This document shows, in pieces, positions 1-8,988 of a stretch of DNA of 64,000 bases (within the stretch, counting starts at the first letter, position 1; the number at the start of each line of letters is the position of its first letter). Location: positions 28,129 to 92,128 of the forward strand of contig JAIKZQ010000031.1 of the NCBI GenBank assembly GCA_024682075.1. The letters run 5' to 3'. The notes beneath the pieces are model-generated. The model did no database searches, had not been told where the DNA came from, and saw only the letters and a program-made list of their open reading frames with translations. The DNA comes from Lachnospiraceae bacterium. GTDB taxonomy: Bacteria > Bacillota > Clostridia > Lachnospirales > Lachnospiraceae. The position numbers and the translations under genes were made by a program.

Positions 1-1
1 T

Positions 2-304
2 AATCTCGGACCTGTTGATGTGTATGTGTCGATGGATGTTGCTTCGGGCGGAAAGGTGTCTACCAATTTCACTGTTGCGGATGATGAGACGCTGGATCTT
101 CTGAACGATCATATGGACATGCTCACGGAAAGACTCAAGGGCAGGGGATATGATGTCAGCTGCTCGATGAAACTTAAAAGTGATGAGCCTGAGCCCGAAG
201 AGGATGCTCTTAAAAACGGCGGAGTGAATCTTCTCCTTGTGCATGCGGGATCCGGGCCCGGCTCATTTTCTCCGGGCATGCGTTCTTTTGATGTGAGGGC
301 TTGA
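2..304 (+). CDS. FliK-like flagellar hook-length control C-terminal domain protein (5' truncated by window)
   Basis: Open from the window edge; only the last 100 codons are visible. The pattern LGPVDVYVSMD, then a GKVSTNF strand, then a helix with HMDMLTERLKGRGYDV matches the C-terminal Flg_hook domain of FliK, which in flagellar FliK contacts the export switch. The gene ends in TGA at 302-304 and overlaps the next start (ATG 304), which encodes an FlhB C-terminal-like protein. This pair resembles Bacillus ylqG-ylqH, which lies beside rnhB and outside the flagellar operon. I therefore infer a stand-alone FliK-like paralogue rather than the true hook-length ruler. The N-terminal part is outside the window. 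Confidence 0.65.
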   Translation, partial: NLGPVDVYVSMDVASGGKVSTNFTVADDETLDLLNDHMDMLTERLKGRGYDVSCSMKLKSDEPEPEEDALKNGGVNLLLVHAGSGPGSFSPGMRSFDVRA

Positions 305-591
305 TGGCAGAAGAAAAAAAGAAAAAGATAATAACAGCCGTGGCTCTCGAATATGATCCCAATGACGAGGCCCCCAGGGTCATTGCATCCGGAAAGGGCG
401 CACTTGCCGAGAAGATCATTGAAAAGGCAAAGGAGAGCGATGTTCCCGTCCACGAGGATGCAAAACTTGCAAAGACTCTTTCAAAGCTCGAGATAGGAGA
501 CATGATACCTCCCGAACTATATGAGGTTGTGGCGGAGATACTGATCTTTGTTGATTCGATGGACAAGATCAAGAATAAGCTTAATCAGTAG
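304..591 (+). CDS. FlhB C-terminal-like (EscU/YscU family) export-switch homologue
   Basis: A 95-residue protein corresponding only to the cytoplasmic C-terminal domain of FlhB/EscU; it has no membrane segments. After a lysine-rich start come AVALEYDPNDEAPRV and the conserved tail helix with IPPELYEVVAEIL. The NPTH autocleavage site of full FlhB is replaced by DPND, so self-cleavage is not expected. ATG at 304 overlaps the upstream stop and is preferred over an in-frame TTG at 301. Bacillus YlqH is the comparable stand-alone form. Its role is unknown; pairing with a FliK-like gene suggests the two proteins still interact. Confidence 0.75.
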   Translation: MAEEKKKKIITAVALEYDPNDEAPRVIASGKGALAEKIIEKAKESDVPVHEDAKLAKTLSKLEIGDMIPPELYEVVAEILIFVDSMDKIKNKLNQ

Positions 592-593
592 GA

Positions 594-953
594 ATGAATA
601 ATCGCAGGACAGGTTACGATCAGGAAACAAGGGCAATAGAATACCTTGAAAAGAAAGGCTACAGGATCATTGCGCGAAATGAGCTGAACAGGTTTGGTGA
701 GATAGACATCATCTGCCTGTCACCGGACGGATGCATTGTTTTTGCGGAAGTAAAGTACAGAAGAGACGGAGACAGAGGTGACCCTCTCGAAGCCGTTGAT
801 GAGCGCAAGATAAGAAAGATCTGTAAAGCTTCGGCTTTTTACCTCGGAGGACATGCTAAGTACTCTGATTTTCAGGTAAGATACGATGTTCTGGGAGTTG
901 AAGACGATAAAGAAATAAGACATATAGAAAATGCTTTTGATTATGTGGGGTGA
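594..953 (+). CDS. YraN family (UPF0102) nuclease-fold protein
   Basis: 119 residues. The signature FGEIDIICLSPDGCIVFAEVKYR is the PD-(D/E)xK-like core of the YraN family: an E-x-D pair, then E-V-K. The N-terminal GYDQETRAIEYLEKKGYRI is also typical. The family has a Holliday-junction-resolvase-like fold, but its substrate is not settled. It starts three bases after the FlhB-like stop and its own stop (951-953) touches the next gene. The FliK-like/FlhB-like/YraN order is common in Lachnospiraceae downstream of rnhB. Confidence 0.85.
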   Translation: MNNRRTGYDQETRAIEYLEKKGYRIIARNELNRFGEIDIICLSPDGCIVFAEVKYRRDGDRGDPLEAVDERKIRKICKASAFYLGGHAKYSDFQVRYDVLGVEDDKEIRHIENAFDYVG

Positions 954-955
954 AT

Positions 956-1654
956 ATGGCAAATATACTGGTTTGTGATGATGACAAGGACATAGTTGCT
1001 GCAATCGAGATCTATCTGCAGGAAGACGGACATTCCATCTATAAGGCATATAACGGCAGGGAGGCTCTGGACATCCTTTCAAAAGAGGAGATCCAGCTGG
1101 TCATCCTTGATATCATGATGCCTGAAATGGACGGCATTGAAACTGCTGAGGAGATCAGAAAGACCAGCACTGTTCCCATCATCTTCTTGTCTGCAAAATC
1201 CGAGGAGGAAGACAAGATCCTGGGACTCAATGCAGGTGGCGATGATTATGTCACAAAGCCTTTTTCACCTGCCGAACTGACTGCAAGAGTCAGGTCCAAT
1301 CTCAGGAGATATACAATGCTCGGCAGCATAAATGAAGGTGCAAGCAATAACCATATCTATAATGCGGGATCCCTCTGCATCAATGATGAGACCAAGGTTG
1401 TGACCGTAGACGGAGAGCCTGTCAAGCTCACGCCCATTGAATATAATATCCTTCTTCTTCTCATCAAGAACAAGGGAACCGTCTTTTCGACCGACAAGAT
1501 CTACGAATCCATCTGGAATGAGACACCTATCGCAACGGACAATACCGTTGCCGTTCACATAAGACATATCAGGGAAAAGATCGAGATCAATCCCGGACAG
1601 CCTAAATTCCTAAAAGTCGTATGGGGCGTGGGTTATAAGATTGAAGATCTATGA
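956..1654 (+). CDS. OmpR/VanR-type response regulator
   Basis: 232 residues. The N-terminal receiver has the acidic pair in ILVCDDD, phosphoacceptor Asp52 in LVILDIMMPEMDG, and the switch lysine in DDYVTKPFSP. The C-terminal winged helix (about 130-232) carries PVKLTPIEYNILLLLI and a recognition helix ending TVAVHIRHIREKIE. I prefer ATG 956, which has GGGGTG just upstream, to GTG 950. It overlaps the downstream kinase by 4 nt (ATGA), so the two form a translationally coupled pair. The VanR-like sequence and VanS-like partner suggest envelope-stress control, but no target is visible. Confidence 0.92.
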   Translation: MANILVCDDDKDIVAAIEIYLQEDGHSIYKAYNGREALDILSKEEIQLVILDIMMPEMDGIETAEEIRKTSTVPIIFLSAKSEEEDKILGLNAGGDDYVTKPFSPAELTARVRSNLRRYTMLGSINEGASNNHIYNAGSLCINDETKVVTVDGEPVKLTPIEYNILLLLIKNKGTVFSTDKIYESIWNETPIATDNTVAVHIRHIREKIEINPGQPKFLKVVWGVGYKIEDL

Positions 1655-4323
1655 AAAGATACTATCTGAAAAAGATAATCATCCATCTCTGCATGCATGT
1701 GTGCGCACTGCTTGCGGTTCTTCTTGTTGCTGACATTGTGTTCTGCAGCTATGTTTCCGTGGAGTTTTTGGACGGTGAAGTCAGATATGCGCTCGATCCT
1801 TTTCCTACGGATTCGAATGACATAGATGAAGCCGTAACCGACATATTTGCCCATCAGGCATCCGACATGATGAGATATGTTGCTGCCTGCAAGCTGCTCG
1901 GAACCACCAAGGAACTTGATGTGGGCAAGATCGTTGACATATCCGATTATTATCATAATCGTGAGAGGAAGGTCACGGCCAGGTTCTATATGTCGGATCT
2001 GATCAATTTCGGACGCCGCGGCATCACTTATTCCGAGAGAAGTTTTAATGTTACCGAATTTGTGTATTATTACGGTGATCCTCTGTATGTCGATAATTTT
2101 GCACTCGATGAATACGGCAGACTGTATTTCAAGGGATTTGAAAGCATCAATAAGAGCCGTACTTATGAGAACTATTCACCTAATGGCGACGACCTGATAC
2201 TCGGAGAGGGCAACGATGAAGTCAGACAGGCGATGGATGAACTGATGCCTGCCGAGCTCATGCATCTTGTCGTCGATTATTGCGTGCGTGAATATCCCGA
2301 TTATGTTGAGGTCATGGATCATGCCGGAACCATACTCAGCGTCTCGATCAGGGAGCCGGTCCTGGGAAATGCATCCGTCATCGGATATAAGGATCTGAGA
2401 GAAAAGGCGGGAAACTGGGACGAATACTTCGTCACCGTGGATGAGTTCGTTGAGGCCGCAACTCTGTTCTCATCGGCATATGACACTTACCGTGAGGGAC
2501 AGAGGATATATGATCCCGACAATATGAACCTTGTGTATCTGATCAGGACCAGGGATGATAAGGGACTTGTCAGAACGTATACGAACGACAACGGTTCCAA
2601 GTATCTCAGTGATGATGAACTGACTGACAGCTATTCCGGTCATTATCTTTATTTGATCTGTTATTATGATCAACTTGAATATGCCACACTTTCCAATATT
2701 CCGGAATCCACCCTCACGGATATCATTAAGCTCTATCCGGATGTCTATCCCAATAATACCCATGTGTGGATCTATCTTGATGACACCGCGCAAAGAGCCG
2801 AGGACATCTATTATGACCTGAATTACAACTATAATGACGTGAAGCAGGTCTCCAGGTTCTTCTGCATGATAATAACGCTCCTTGCATTTATCTGGCTCGG
2901 ATTGTTCGTGTATATCGCTTTTGTTTCCGGCGTGTACAATGCGGATGAATCCAATGAGTTCAGGATATTTCCTCAGGACAAGATATGGATCGAGGCTTTT
3001 TTCATATTTGGTTTCATCGTGTTCAGGGTCGCCCTGCTTCATCTGAATTTCCTTAAAGAGCTGGTCGATGAAAATTACTGCCGTATATCTGCGGAAAACG
3101 GCGGTCCGCTGAGAAATGCCGGTATCTCTTCTTATCTTTCTTTTGCGGCGTTCGGGTTCCTGTGCTCTTTGTCCGTTGCATTCTTTGTCTTTTCTCTCGT
3201 AAGAAGGTTAAGAGCAGGTGTTCTCTACGAGTACTCTTTTACGAAGAGGATCAAGGAGATATTCGATCATTTCGCCCTGACTCTTTCGGGAGGAGAGGGA
3301 GCTGTCGCGACGGTACTGATCCCTTATATTTTCTTCCTTGTGCTTAATCTCGGTGGAATGTCCCTTGCGATATTCATGATCCCGAAAAACATGGCGTACA
3401 CGACGCTGATATTCCTTCTGATGCTCTTCATGGACATAATAGTCGGCATCAATATGTTCCTGACGACAGCCGAGAAAAAGGATCTTCTTGACGGTGTCGA
3501 AAGGATACGTTCGGGAGAGATAGATTACAAGATCGATGCGCATAATCTCAGGGCCGAGAACAGAAATCTGGCCATCAGCATCAATAATATCGGTGAAGGC
3601 ATCAAGTCCGCGGTCAATGATTCGATAATGGAAGAAACGCTCCGTACCGAGCTGATCACCAATGTATCGCATGACCTGAAGACTCCCATCACGACCATAA
3701 TCAATTATTCCGACCTGCTGAGGAGGGAGGATCTTACCGAGAAGCAGAAGGATGATTACCTGAAGGTCATCGGTGAGAAATCGATCAGGCTTAAAAAGCT
3801 TCTTGAAGACCTTCTCGAAGCATCCAAGCTTTCCTCCGGACAGTTCGAACTTCATAAGGAAACAACCGACCTTACCGAGCTTTTGACCCAGGCGATCGGA
3901 GAGTATTCCGACAGGTTCGAAGCCAAGAACCTGGAGATCGTGACTTCGGAATTCCCCAGGGTGCTGATATATGCTGATGCGGGACTGTTATGGAGAGTCT
4001 TCGACAATCTGTTCGGTAACATCTGCAAATATGCAATGAAGGATACCAAGGTCAATGTCACCTTCGATGTTTTTGGCGGAAGAGTGTTCATCAAGATCAA
4101 GAATGTCTCTGCCGTAAGACCCAGATTCCAGGGAGAGGCTCTGACGGAGAGATTCATAAGAGGAGATGCCAGCAGGCAGAGCGAAGGAACCGGTCTTGGC
4201 CTGTTCATAGCAAAGAGCCTTGTTGAAGCTCATAACGGCACGTTTGAAGTCATTGTTGACGGAGACATCTTCACGTCCTTCATCGACCTTCCCGAATTCA
4301 GTTCGGATAAGTCTTTGTACTGA
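1651..4323 (+). CDS. Large VanS-like sensor histidine kinase with long extracytoplasmic domain
   Basis: 890 residues. A membrane helix at about 10-32 is followed by a long extracytoplasmic region (about 35-405) with many Tyr/Asp residues and no domain I recognise. Five or six further membrane helices run from about 408 to 606. Then come a HAMP-like linker, DHp with His674 in NVSHDLKTPITT, an N-box (NLFGNICKYA) and G2 box GTGLGLFIAK. The G1 box is weak (KNVSAVRPRF), as in VanS-type kinases. It looks active. The multi-pass region just before HAMP is unusual for a VanS-type kinase, which normally has two helices. Coupled to the preceding response regulator by ATGA. Confidence 0.88.
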   Translation: MKRYYLKKIIIHLCMHVCALLAVLLVADIVFCSYVSVEFLDGEVRYALDPFPTDSNDIDEAVTDIFAHQASDMMRYVAACKLLGTTKELDVGKIVDISDYYHNRERKVTARFYMSDLINFGRRGITYSERSFNVTEFVYYYGDPLYVDNFALDEYGRLYFKGFESINKSRTYENYSPNGDDLILGEGNDEVRQAMDELMPAELMHLVVDYCVREYPDYVEVMDHAGTILSVSIREPVLGNASVIGYKDLREKAGNWDEYFVTVDEFVEAATLFSSAYDTYREGQRIYDPDNMNLVYLIRTRDDKGLVRTYTNDNGSKYLSDDELTDSYSGHYLYLICYYDQLEYATLSNIPESTLTDIIKLYPDVYPNNTHVWIYLDDTAQRAEDIYYDLNYNYNDVKQVSRFFCMIITLLAFIWLGLFVYIAFVSGVYNADESNEFRIFPQDKIWIEAFFIFGFIVFRVALLHLNFLKELVDENYCRISAENGGPLRNAGISSYLSFAAFGFLCSLSVAFFVFSLVRRLRAGVLYEYSFTKRIKEIFDHFALTLSGGEGAVATVLIPYIFFLVLNLGGMSLAIFMIPKNMAYTTLIFLLMLFMDIIVGINMFLTTAEKKDLLDGVERIRSGEIDYKIDAHNLRAENRNLAISINNIGEGIKSAVNDSIMEETLRTELITNVSHDLKTPITTIINYSDLLRREDLTEKQKDDYLKVIGEKSIRLKKLLEDLLEASKLSSGQFELHKETTDLTELLTQAIGEYSDRFEAKNLEIVTSEFPRVLIYADAGLLWRVFDNLFGNICKYAMKDTKVNVTFDVFGGRVFIKIKNVSAVRPRFQGEALTERFIRGDASRQSEGTGLGLFIAKSLVEAHNGTFEVIVDGDIFTSFIDLPEFSSDKSLY

Positions 4324-4341
4324 TGGGAAGAACGCTTTTTG

Positions 4342-4350
4342 TGGTATAAT
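4342..4350 (+). promoter_or_regulatory. Extended -10 promoter for prs
   Basis: TGGTATAAT is an extended -10 element (TGn plus TATAAT) 39 bp before the prs start. There is no good -35 at 17 bp, which suits an extended -10 promoter. It lies in the only real gap (65 bp) between the kinase gene and prs. Confidence 0.6.
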
Positions 4351-4388
4351 GCTCATAGCAAAAAATATATAAAGTCAGGAAAATAATC

Positions 4389-5579
4389 ATGCCTAACGTA
4401 ATTGAACTTGAAAACTGCATGCCCGTCGGAAGACTGGGACTCATCGTTCATCCTTCTTTTGCCGCAAGGGGCGAAAAAATCAATTCTTATCTCGCTCTTT
4501 TCCGCAAGGACATTCATAACGACCTGGTCAAGAATGATCCCGCGTTTCAGGGATATCAGATGGATGACTACAGACTGAAATTCGAGATTCCCAGATTCGG
4601 AAGCGGTGAATCGAAAGCGGTCCTTCGCGAATCCGCAAGGGGCAAGGACATCTTCATTCTGGTGGATGTCTGCAATCATTCGATAACCTATGAGATGAAC
4701 GGCTTTACCAACCATATGTCGCCCGATGACATATATCAGGACCTTAAGAGGATCATCGCGGCCATCGACGGTAAAGCCAACAGGATAAATGTCATCATGC
4801 CGTTCCTCTATGAGGGAAGACAGCACAGGCGTACCGGCAGGGATTCGCTTGATGCGGCACAGATGCTCAGGGAACTTCATGACATGGGAATGTCCGATTT
4901 CATCACCTTCGATGCCCATGACCCCAGAGTGGCTAATTCCATCCCTCTTTCCGGCTTTGACAATTTCATGCCTCCTTATCAGTTCATCAAGGCGCTTCTG
5001 ACCAATGAGGACGACCTTATAGTGGATGAAGACCATATGGTAGTCATTTCTCCCGATGAAGGAGCACTTGACAGGGCTATTTATTTTGCAAACGTTCTCA
5101 GTCTTAATACGGGAACCTTCTACAAGAGACGCGATTATTCCCGCATAGTCAACGGCAAGAATCCCATTGTTGCTCATGAATTCCTGGGAGACAACATTGA
5201 CAGCAAGGATGTTGTCATTATCGACGACATGATCTCATCGGGCGGAAGCATGATAGATACCGCAAGACAGCTTAAAGAGATGAATGCTAGAAGAGTATTC
5301 ATCTGCACGACATTTGGTCTTTTCACCGACGGACTTGGCCTGTTCGATGAGGCTTATGAGAAGGGATATTTCGACAGGGTGATCACCACGAACCTCACCT
5401 ATCTGCCTCCCGAGATATACAATAAGCCTTATTTCATCGAGGCCGACATGTGTAAGTTCATCGCTTCGATCATCGATTTCATGAATCACGATTCCTCCAT
5501 GTCCAATGTCATGGACAACACTCAGAAGATGCATGCTGTTCTTGAGAACTACAATGCCCGCAGAGGAATCGAGCTTTAA
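4389..5579 (+). CDS. prs: Ribose-phosphate pyrophosphokinase (long form)
   Basis: Makes PRPP from ribose 5-phosphate and ATP for nucleotide, His and Trp synthesis. The PRPP-binding loop is VVIIDDMISSGGSMIDTA at about residues 278-295. The catalytic flexible-loop region contains YEGRQHRRTGRDSLDA, and FDAHDPRV matches the family's DLHxxxI-type segment. At 396 residues it is about 80 longer than the usual 310-320; the extra length is spread over the N-terminal part, the region before the PRPP loop and the C-terminus. It has its own extended -10 promoter. ATG at 4389 has only the weak AGGAAAA upstream. It stands alone ahead of the DUF512 gene. Confidence 0.88.
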   Translation: MPNVIELENCMPVGRLGLIVHPSFAARGEKINSYLALFRKDIHNDLVKNDPAFQGYQMDDYRLKFEIPRFGSGESKAVLRESARGKDIFILVDVCNHSITYEMNGFTNHMSPDDIYQDLKRIIAAIDGKANRINVIMPFLYEGRQHRRTGRDSLDAAQMLRELHDMGMSDFITFDAHDPRVANSIPLSGFDNFMPPYQFIKALLTNEDDLIVDEDHMVVISPDEGALDRAIYFANVLSLNTGTFYKRRDYSRIVNGKNPIVAHEFLGDNIDSKDVVIIDDMISSGGSMIDTARQLKEMNARRVFICTTFGLFTDGLGLFDEAYEKGYFDRVITTNLTYLPPEIYNKPYFIEADMCKFIASIIDFMNHDSSMSNVMDNTQKMHAVLENYNARRGIEL

Positions 5580-5590
5580 GGTGTGACCCA

Positions 5591-6919
5591 TTGAAAAAAA
5601 AGCATGTCATAAAAAGCGTTAATAAAGGTTCAATAGCTGACTCGCTGGGCATTTTGCCCGGCGATGTTGTGCTTAAGATAGACGATACCGACATCGAGGA
5701 CATATTCGATTATCAGTTCCTGACCATGTCGGACAAGCTCGTTCTCACCGTTTTGAGAGGCGATGAGGAATGGGAGTATGACATCGAAAAAGGAGAGAAT
5801 GAGGATATCGGACTTGTTTTTGAAAACGGTCTGATGGATGAGTACAGAAGGTGCAGCAATAACTGTATTTTCTGCTTCATTGACCAGATGCCTCCCGGAA
5901 TGAGGGAAACCCTGTATTTCAAGGACGATGACTCGAGACTTTCCTTTCTGCAGGGCAATTACATCACCCTGACCAACCTCTCCGAAAAGGATCTTGGAAG
6001 GATCGTCAGATATAATCTTTCACCCGTTAATGTGTCTATCCATACGATGAATCCGGAACTGCGCTGCAAAATGCTTGGCAACAGATTCGCGGGTAGTTCC
6101 CTGTCCAAACTTGATGTGCTTGCGGAAGCCGGCATTGAGATGAACGGTCAGATAGTTCTCTGCAAAGGAATCAATGACGGCAGGGAACTTGAATATACGA
6201 TCACGCAGCTCATGAAATACATTCCTTCCTTCAGGAGCGTTTCCGTTGTTCCCGTCGGCCTTTCCAGATACCGTGAGGGACTTGCGAAGCTTGAGCCTTT
6301 TGACGTTCTTTCATCCGAAGAAGTGATCGATCTGATCGAAAAGTATCAGAAGATCTGCATGGAAAAACACGGCATCCATTTCGTACATGCGAGCGATGAG
6401 TGGTATCTGAATACCGGCAGGCCTGTTCCCGAGGCTGAGAGATATGACGGATATCTGCAGCTAGATAACGGTGTCGGGATGATCAGGTCTTTTATCGAAG
6501 AGCGTGATGAGCAGATCGAAAAGAGGAAAAATGACGGAAGCCTGTCCCGGGATTTTGGCGGAAGGCATATATCACTTGCAACAGGCAGACTCGCATATCC
6601 CGTGATAAAGGAATCTGCCGGGATGCTGATGAATGAGTGCACGGGACTCAGGATAGATGTTCACCCGATCAGGAATGATTTTTTCGGTGAGATGATAACC
6701 GTTTCCGGGCTTCTTACGGGGCAGGATATCATAGCCCAGCTTAAAGGTCTGGACCTTGGATCAGAACTTCGTCTTCCGGAGAGCGTCCTCAGGGCCGGAA
6801 CCGATGTTTTTCTAGATGACATCAAGGTTTCACAGGTCTCGGATGCTTTACAAGTTCGCGTGGTTACGATAAAATCAAATGGTTATAGTTTTGTTGATTC
6901 ATGCCTTGGCATGAACTGA
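5591..6919 (+). CDS. DUF512 family protein with PDZ domain and radical-SAM-like Cys motif
   Basis: 442 residues. The N-terminal PDZ-like part (about 8-65) has GSIADSLGILPGDVVLKID. It is followed by RRCSNNCIFCFIDQ, a CxxxCxxC cluster (Cys88, Cys92, Cys95) like that of radical SAM enzymes. The C-terminal DUF512 region contains SVVPVGLSRYREG. Widespread in Clostridia, with unsettled function; an iron-sulfur oxidoreductase or methyltransferase-like role has been suggested for the family. The start is TTG at 5591, with AAGGTG 10 bases upstream and no suitable ATG. In Clostridia this gene normally precedes der, as here. Confidence 0.88.
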   Translation: MKKKHVIKSVNKGSIADSLGILPGDVVLKIDDTDIEDIFDYQFLTMSDKLVLTVLRGDEEWEYDIEKGENEDIGLVFENGLMDEYRRCSNNCIFCFIDQMPPGMRETLYFKDDDSRLSFLQGNYITLTNLSEKDLGRIVRYNLSPVNVSIHTMNPELRCKMLGNRFAGSSLSKLDVLAEAGIEMNGQIVLCKGINDGRELEYTITQLMKYIPSFRSVSVVPVGLSRYREGLAKLEPFDVLSSEEVIDLIEKYQKICMEKHGIHFVHASDEWYLNTGRPVPEAERYDGYLQLDNGVGMIRSFIEERDEQIEKRKNDGSLSRDFGGRHISLATGRLAYPVIKESAGMLMNECTGLRIDVHPIRNDFFGEMITVSGLLTGQDIIAQLKGLDLGSELRLPESVLRAGTDVFLDDIKVSQVSDALQVRVVTIKSNGYSFVDSCLGMN

Positions 6920-6949
6920 TTTTAAAAGATTTTTGATGGACTTTACATT

Positions 6950-8275
6950 ATGAGCACAAGACCGATAGTGGCCGTTGTTGGACGTCCTAATGTTGGCAAA
7001 TCCACACTCTTTAATGCCCTTGCGGGTGAGAGGATCTCGATCGTCCAGGATACTCCCGGCGTTACGAGAGACAGGATATATGCGGATGTCTCATGGCTTA
7101 ATTACAATTTTACCATGATAGATACGGGAGGCATTGAGCCCGAGTCGAAGGACCTGCTCCTCAGTTCCATGAGGGATCAGGCACAGATTGCGATCGATAC
7201 CGCCGATGTCATTATTTTTGTATGCGATGTCAAGACAGGACTTCAGGATGCGGATGCGGGAGTGGCTTCAATGCTCCGCAAGTCCGGCAAGCCTGTTGTT
7301 CTTTGCGTGAACAAGGTTGATTCGTATCAGAAGCAGCAGGCTGATGTTTACGAATTCTATAATCTCGGAATCGGTGATCCTTTTCCCGTTTCCGCAACGG
7401 AGATGCAGGGATTCGGTGATCTTCTCGACAAGGTCGTGAGCTATTTCCCTGATAACACAGGTGATGAGGAAGATAAGGACCTTCCGAAGGTTGCCGTGAT
7501 TGGAAAACCCAATACAGGCAAGTCATCGCTTATCAACAAGCTCCTCGGTGAAAACAGGCTGATCGTTTCGGATATTGCCGGCACGACCAGGGATGCCGTT
7601 AATACCAAGGTGAAGTATGACGGCAAGGAATACATTTTTATAGATACTGCAGGACTGCGCCGTAAAAACAAGATCAAGGATGACCTCGAGCATTACATGA
7701 TAGTCAGGACTGTCAGTGCGGTTGAAAGAGCGGATATCGCCGTGCTTGTCATAGATGCGAAGGAAGGTGTCACGGAGCAGGATGCGAAGATCGCGGGCAT
7801 CGCTCACGACAGGGGCAAGGCCGTTATTATCGCGGTGAATAAATGGGATGCCATTGATAAGGACGACAAGACCGTTAACAAGTTCACCGAAAATGTCAGG
7901 CTGATCCTTTCCTTCATGCCATATGCGGAGATCATCTTTATCTCGGCACTCACCGGTCAGAGACTCGGAAAACTCTATGAGACGATCGACATTGTAAGAG
8001 AGAGTCAGGATAAGAGAGTGGGAACCGGTGCTCTTAACGAGATCCTCGCAGAAGCTGTCGCAATGCAGCAGCCCCCCAATGACAAGGGCAGATTCCTCAA
8101 GATCTATTACATGACTCAGGTCGCTAACAGGCCTCCTACGTTCGTGCTTTTTGTCAATGACAAGGAACTGGCTCACTTTTCATATGTCAGATACATTGAG
8201 AATCAGGTCAGATCCACATTCGGCTTCAGGGGAACTCCTCTTAAGTTCATAGTAAGGGAAAGAAAAGGGGAATAA
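6950..8275 (+). CDS. der: Ribosome biogenesis GTPase Der (EngA)
   Basis: Two tandem GTPase domains assist 50S assembly. G-domain 1 (about 5-165): P-loop GRPNVGKST, switch DTPGVTRDR, DTGG, NKVD. G-domain 2 (about 178-345): GKPNTGKSS, AGTTRDA, DTAGLRRKNK, NKWD. A C-terminal KH-like domain (about 355-441) ends in TPLKFIVRERK. At 441 residues it is full length for the family. All G motifs look intact. It is followed after one base by plsY, so the two genes are probably co-transcribed. Confidence 0.97.
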   Translation: MSTRPIVAVVGRPNVGKSTLFNALAGERISIVQDTPGVTRDRIYADVSWLNYNFTMIDTGGIEPESKDLLLSSMRDQAQIAIDTADVIIFVCDVKTGLQDADAGVASMLRKSGKPVVLCVNKVDSYQKQQADVYEFYNLGIGDPFPVSATEMQGFGDLLDKVVSYFPDNTGDEEDKDLPKVAVIGKPNTGKSSLINKLLGENRLIVSDIAGTTRDAVNTKVKYDGKEYIFIDTAGLRRKNKIKDDLEHYMIVRTVSAVERADIAVLVIDAKEGVTEQDAKIAGIAHDRGKAVIIAVNKWDAIDKDDKTVNKFTENVRLILSFMPYAEIIFISALTGQRLGKLYETIDIVRESQDKRVGTGALNEILAEAVAMQQPPNDKGRFLKIYYMTQVANRPPTFVLFVNDKELAHFSYVRYIENQVRSTFGFRGTPLKFIVRERKGE

Positions 8276-8276
8276 A

Positions 8277-8960
8277 ATGGCCAGGATATGGAGTTTTCTC
8301 ATCGGATATGCACTGGGCCTCATCCAGACCGGATACATTGTCGGAAAATGCAAGGGCGTTGATATCAGAAACTACGGAAGTGGTAATTCCGGAACGACAA
8401 ATGCACTTAGAGTTCTGGGCACAAAGGTTGGTCTTATCGTATTTGCCGGTGACATGTTAAAGGCTGTGCTTGCTACAGTCATTGTAAGACTTGTTTTCGG
8501 AGGGATGTATCCGGAACTTAAATATCTGCTCATAATTTACAGCGGTGCAGGATGCATACTCGGTCATGACTTTCCGTTCTACATGCATTTCAAAGGCGGT
8601 AAGGGAATAGCTGCAACAGGCGGCATGGTACTGGGATTTCATGGTTCTTTCTTCGTGACGGGATTATGCTTTTTTTTCATTCCCTTCCTGCTTACCCATT
8701 ATGTGAGTCTCGGTTCACTCATTGTGTATGCCGGTTTCTTCATTCAGCTCGTCATAACCGGTCAGATGAATCTGTTTGGGATGTTTGACGGAGTAAGCCA
8801 GGCTGTTCTTAACGAGATGTATATAATCGTCTTTTTACTTTTGCTGCTTGCTTATTGGCAGCACCGTGCGAATATTGTAAGGCTCATAAAAGGAACGGAG
8901 AGGAAGACTTATCTCGGCAAAAAGAATGATGATAATCTTCCTGACACCAGCAAAGGGTGA
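8277..8960 (+). CDS. plsY: Glycerol-3-phosphate acyltransferase PlsY
   Basis: Membrane enzyme that transfers acyl from acyl-phosphate to glycerol 3-phosphate, the first step of phospholipid synthesis. Conserved motifs: YGSGNSGTTNALRVLG (about 38-53), HFKGGKGIAATGG (about 102-114), and the C-terminal HRANIVRLIKGTER. It has about five hydrophobic helices. The 227-residue length fits the family. A hydrophilic tail rich in Asp/Lys follows the last helix. The order der-plsY-gpsA groups the two glycerol-3-phosphate genes. Confidence 0.95.
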   Translation: MARIWSFLIGYALGLIQTGYIVGKCKGVDIRNYGSGNSGTTNALRVLGTKVGLIVFAGDMLKAVLATVIVRLVFGGMYPELKYLLIIYSGAGCILGHDFPFYMHFKGGKGIAATGGMVLGFHGSFFVTGLCFFFIPFLLTHYVSLGSLIVYAGFFIQLVITGQMNLFGMFDGVSQAVLNEMYIIVFLLLLLAYWQHRANIVRLIKGTERKTYLGKKNDDNLPDTSKG

Positions 8961-8988
8961 TTGTCTGCTTTCATGAAAGGGGAAGAAA

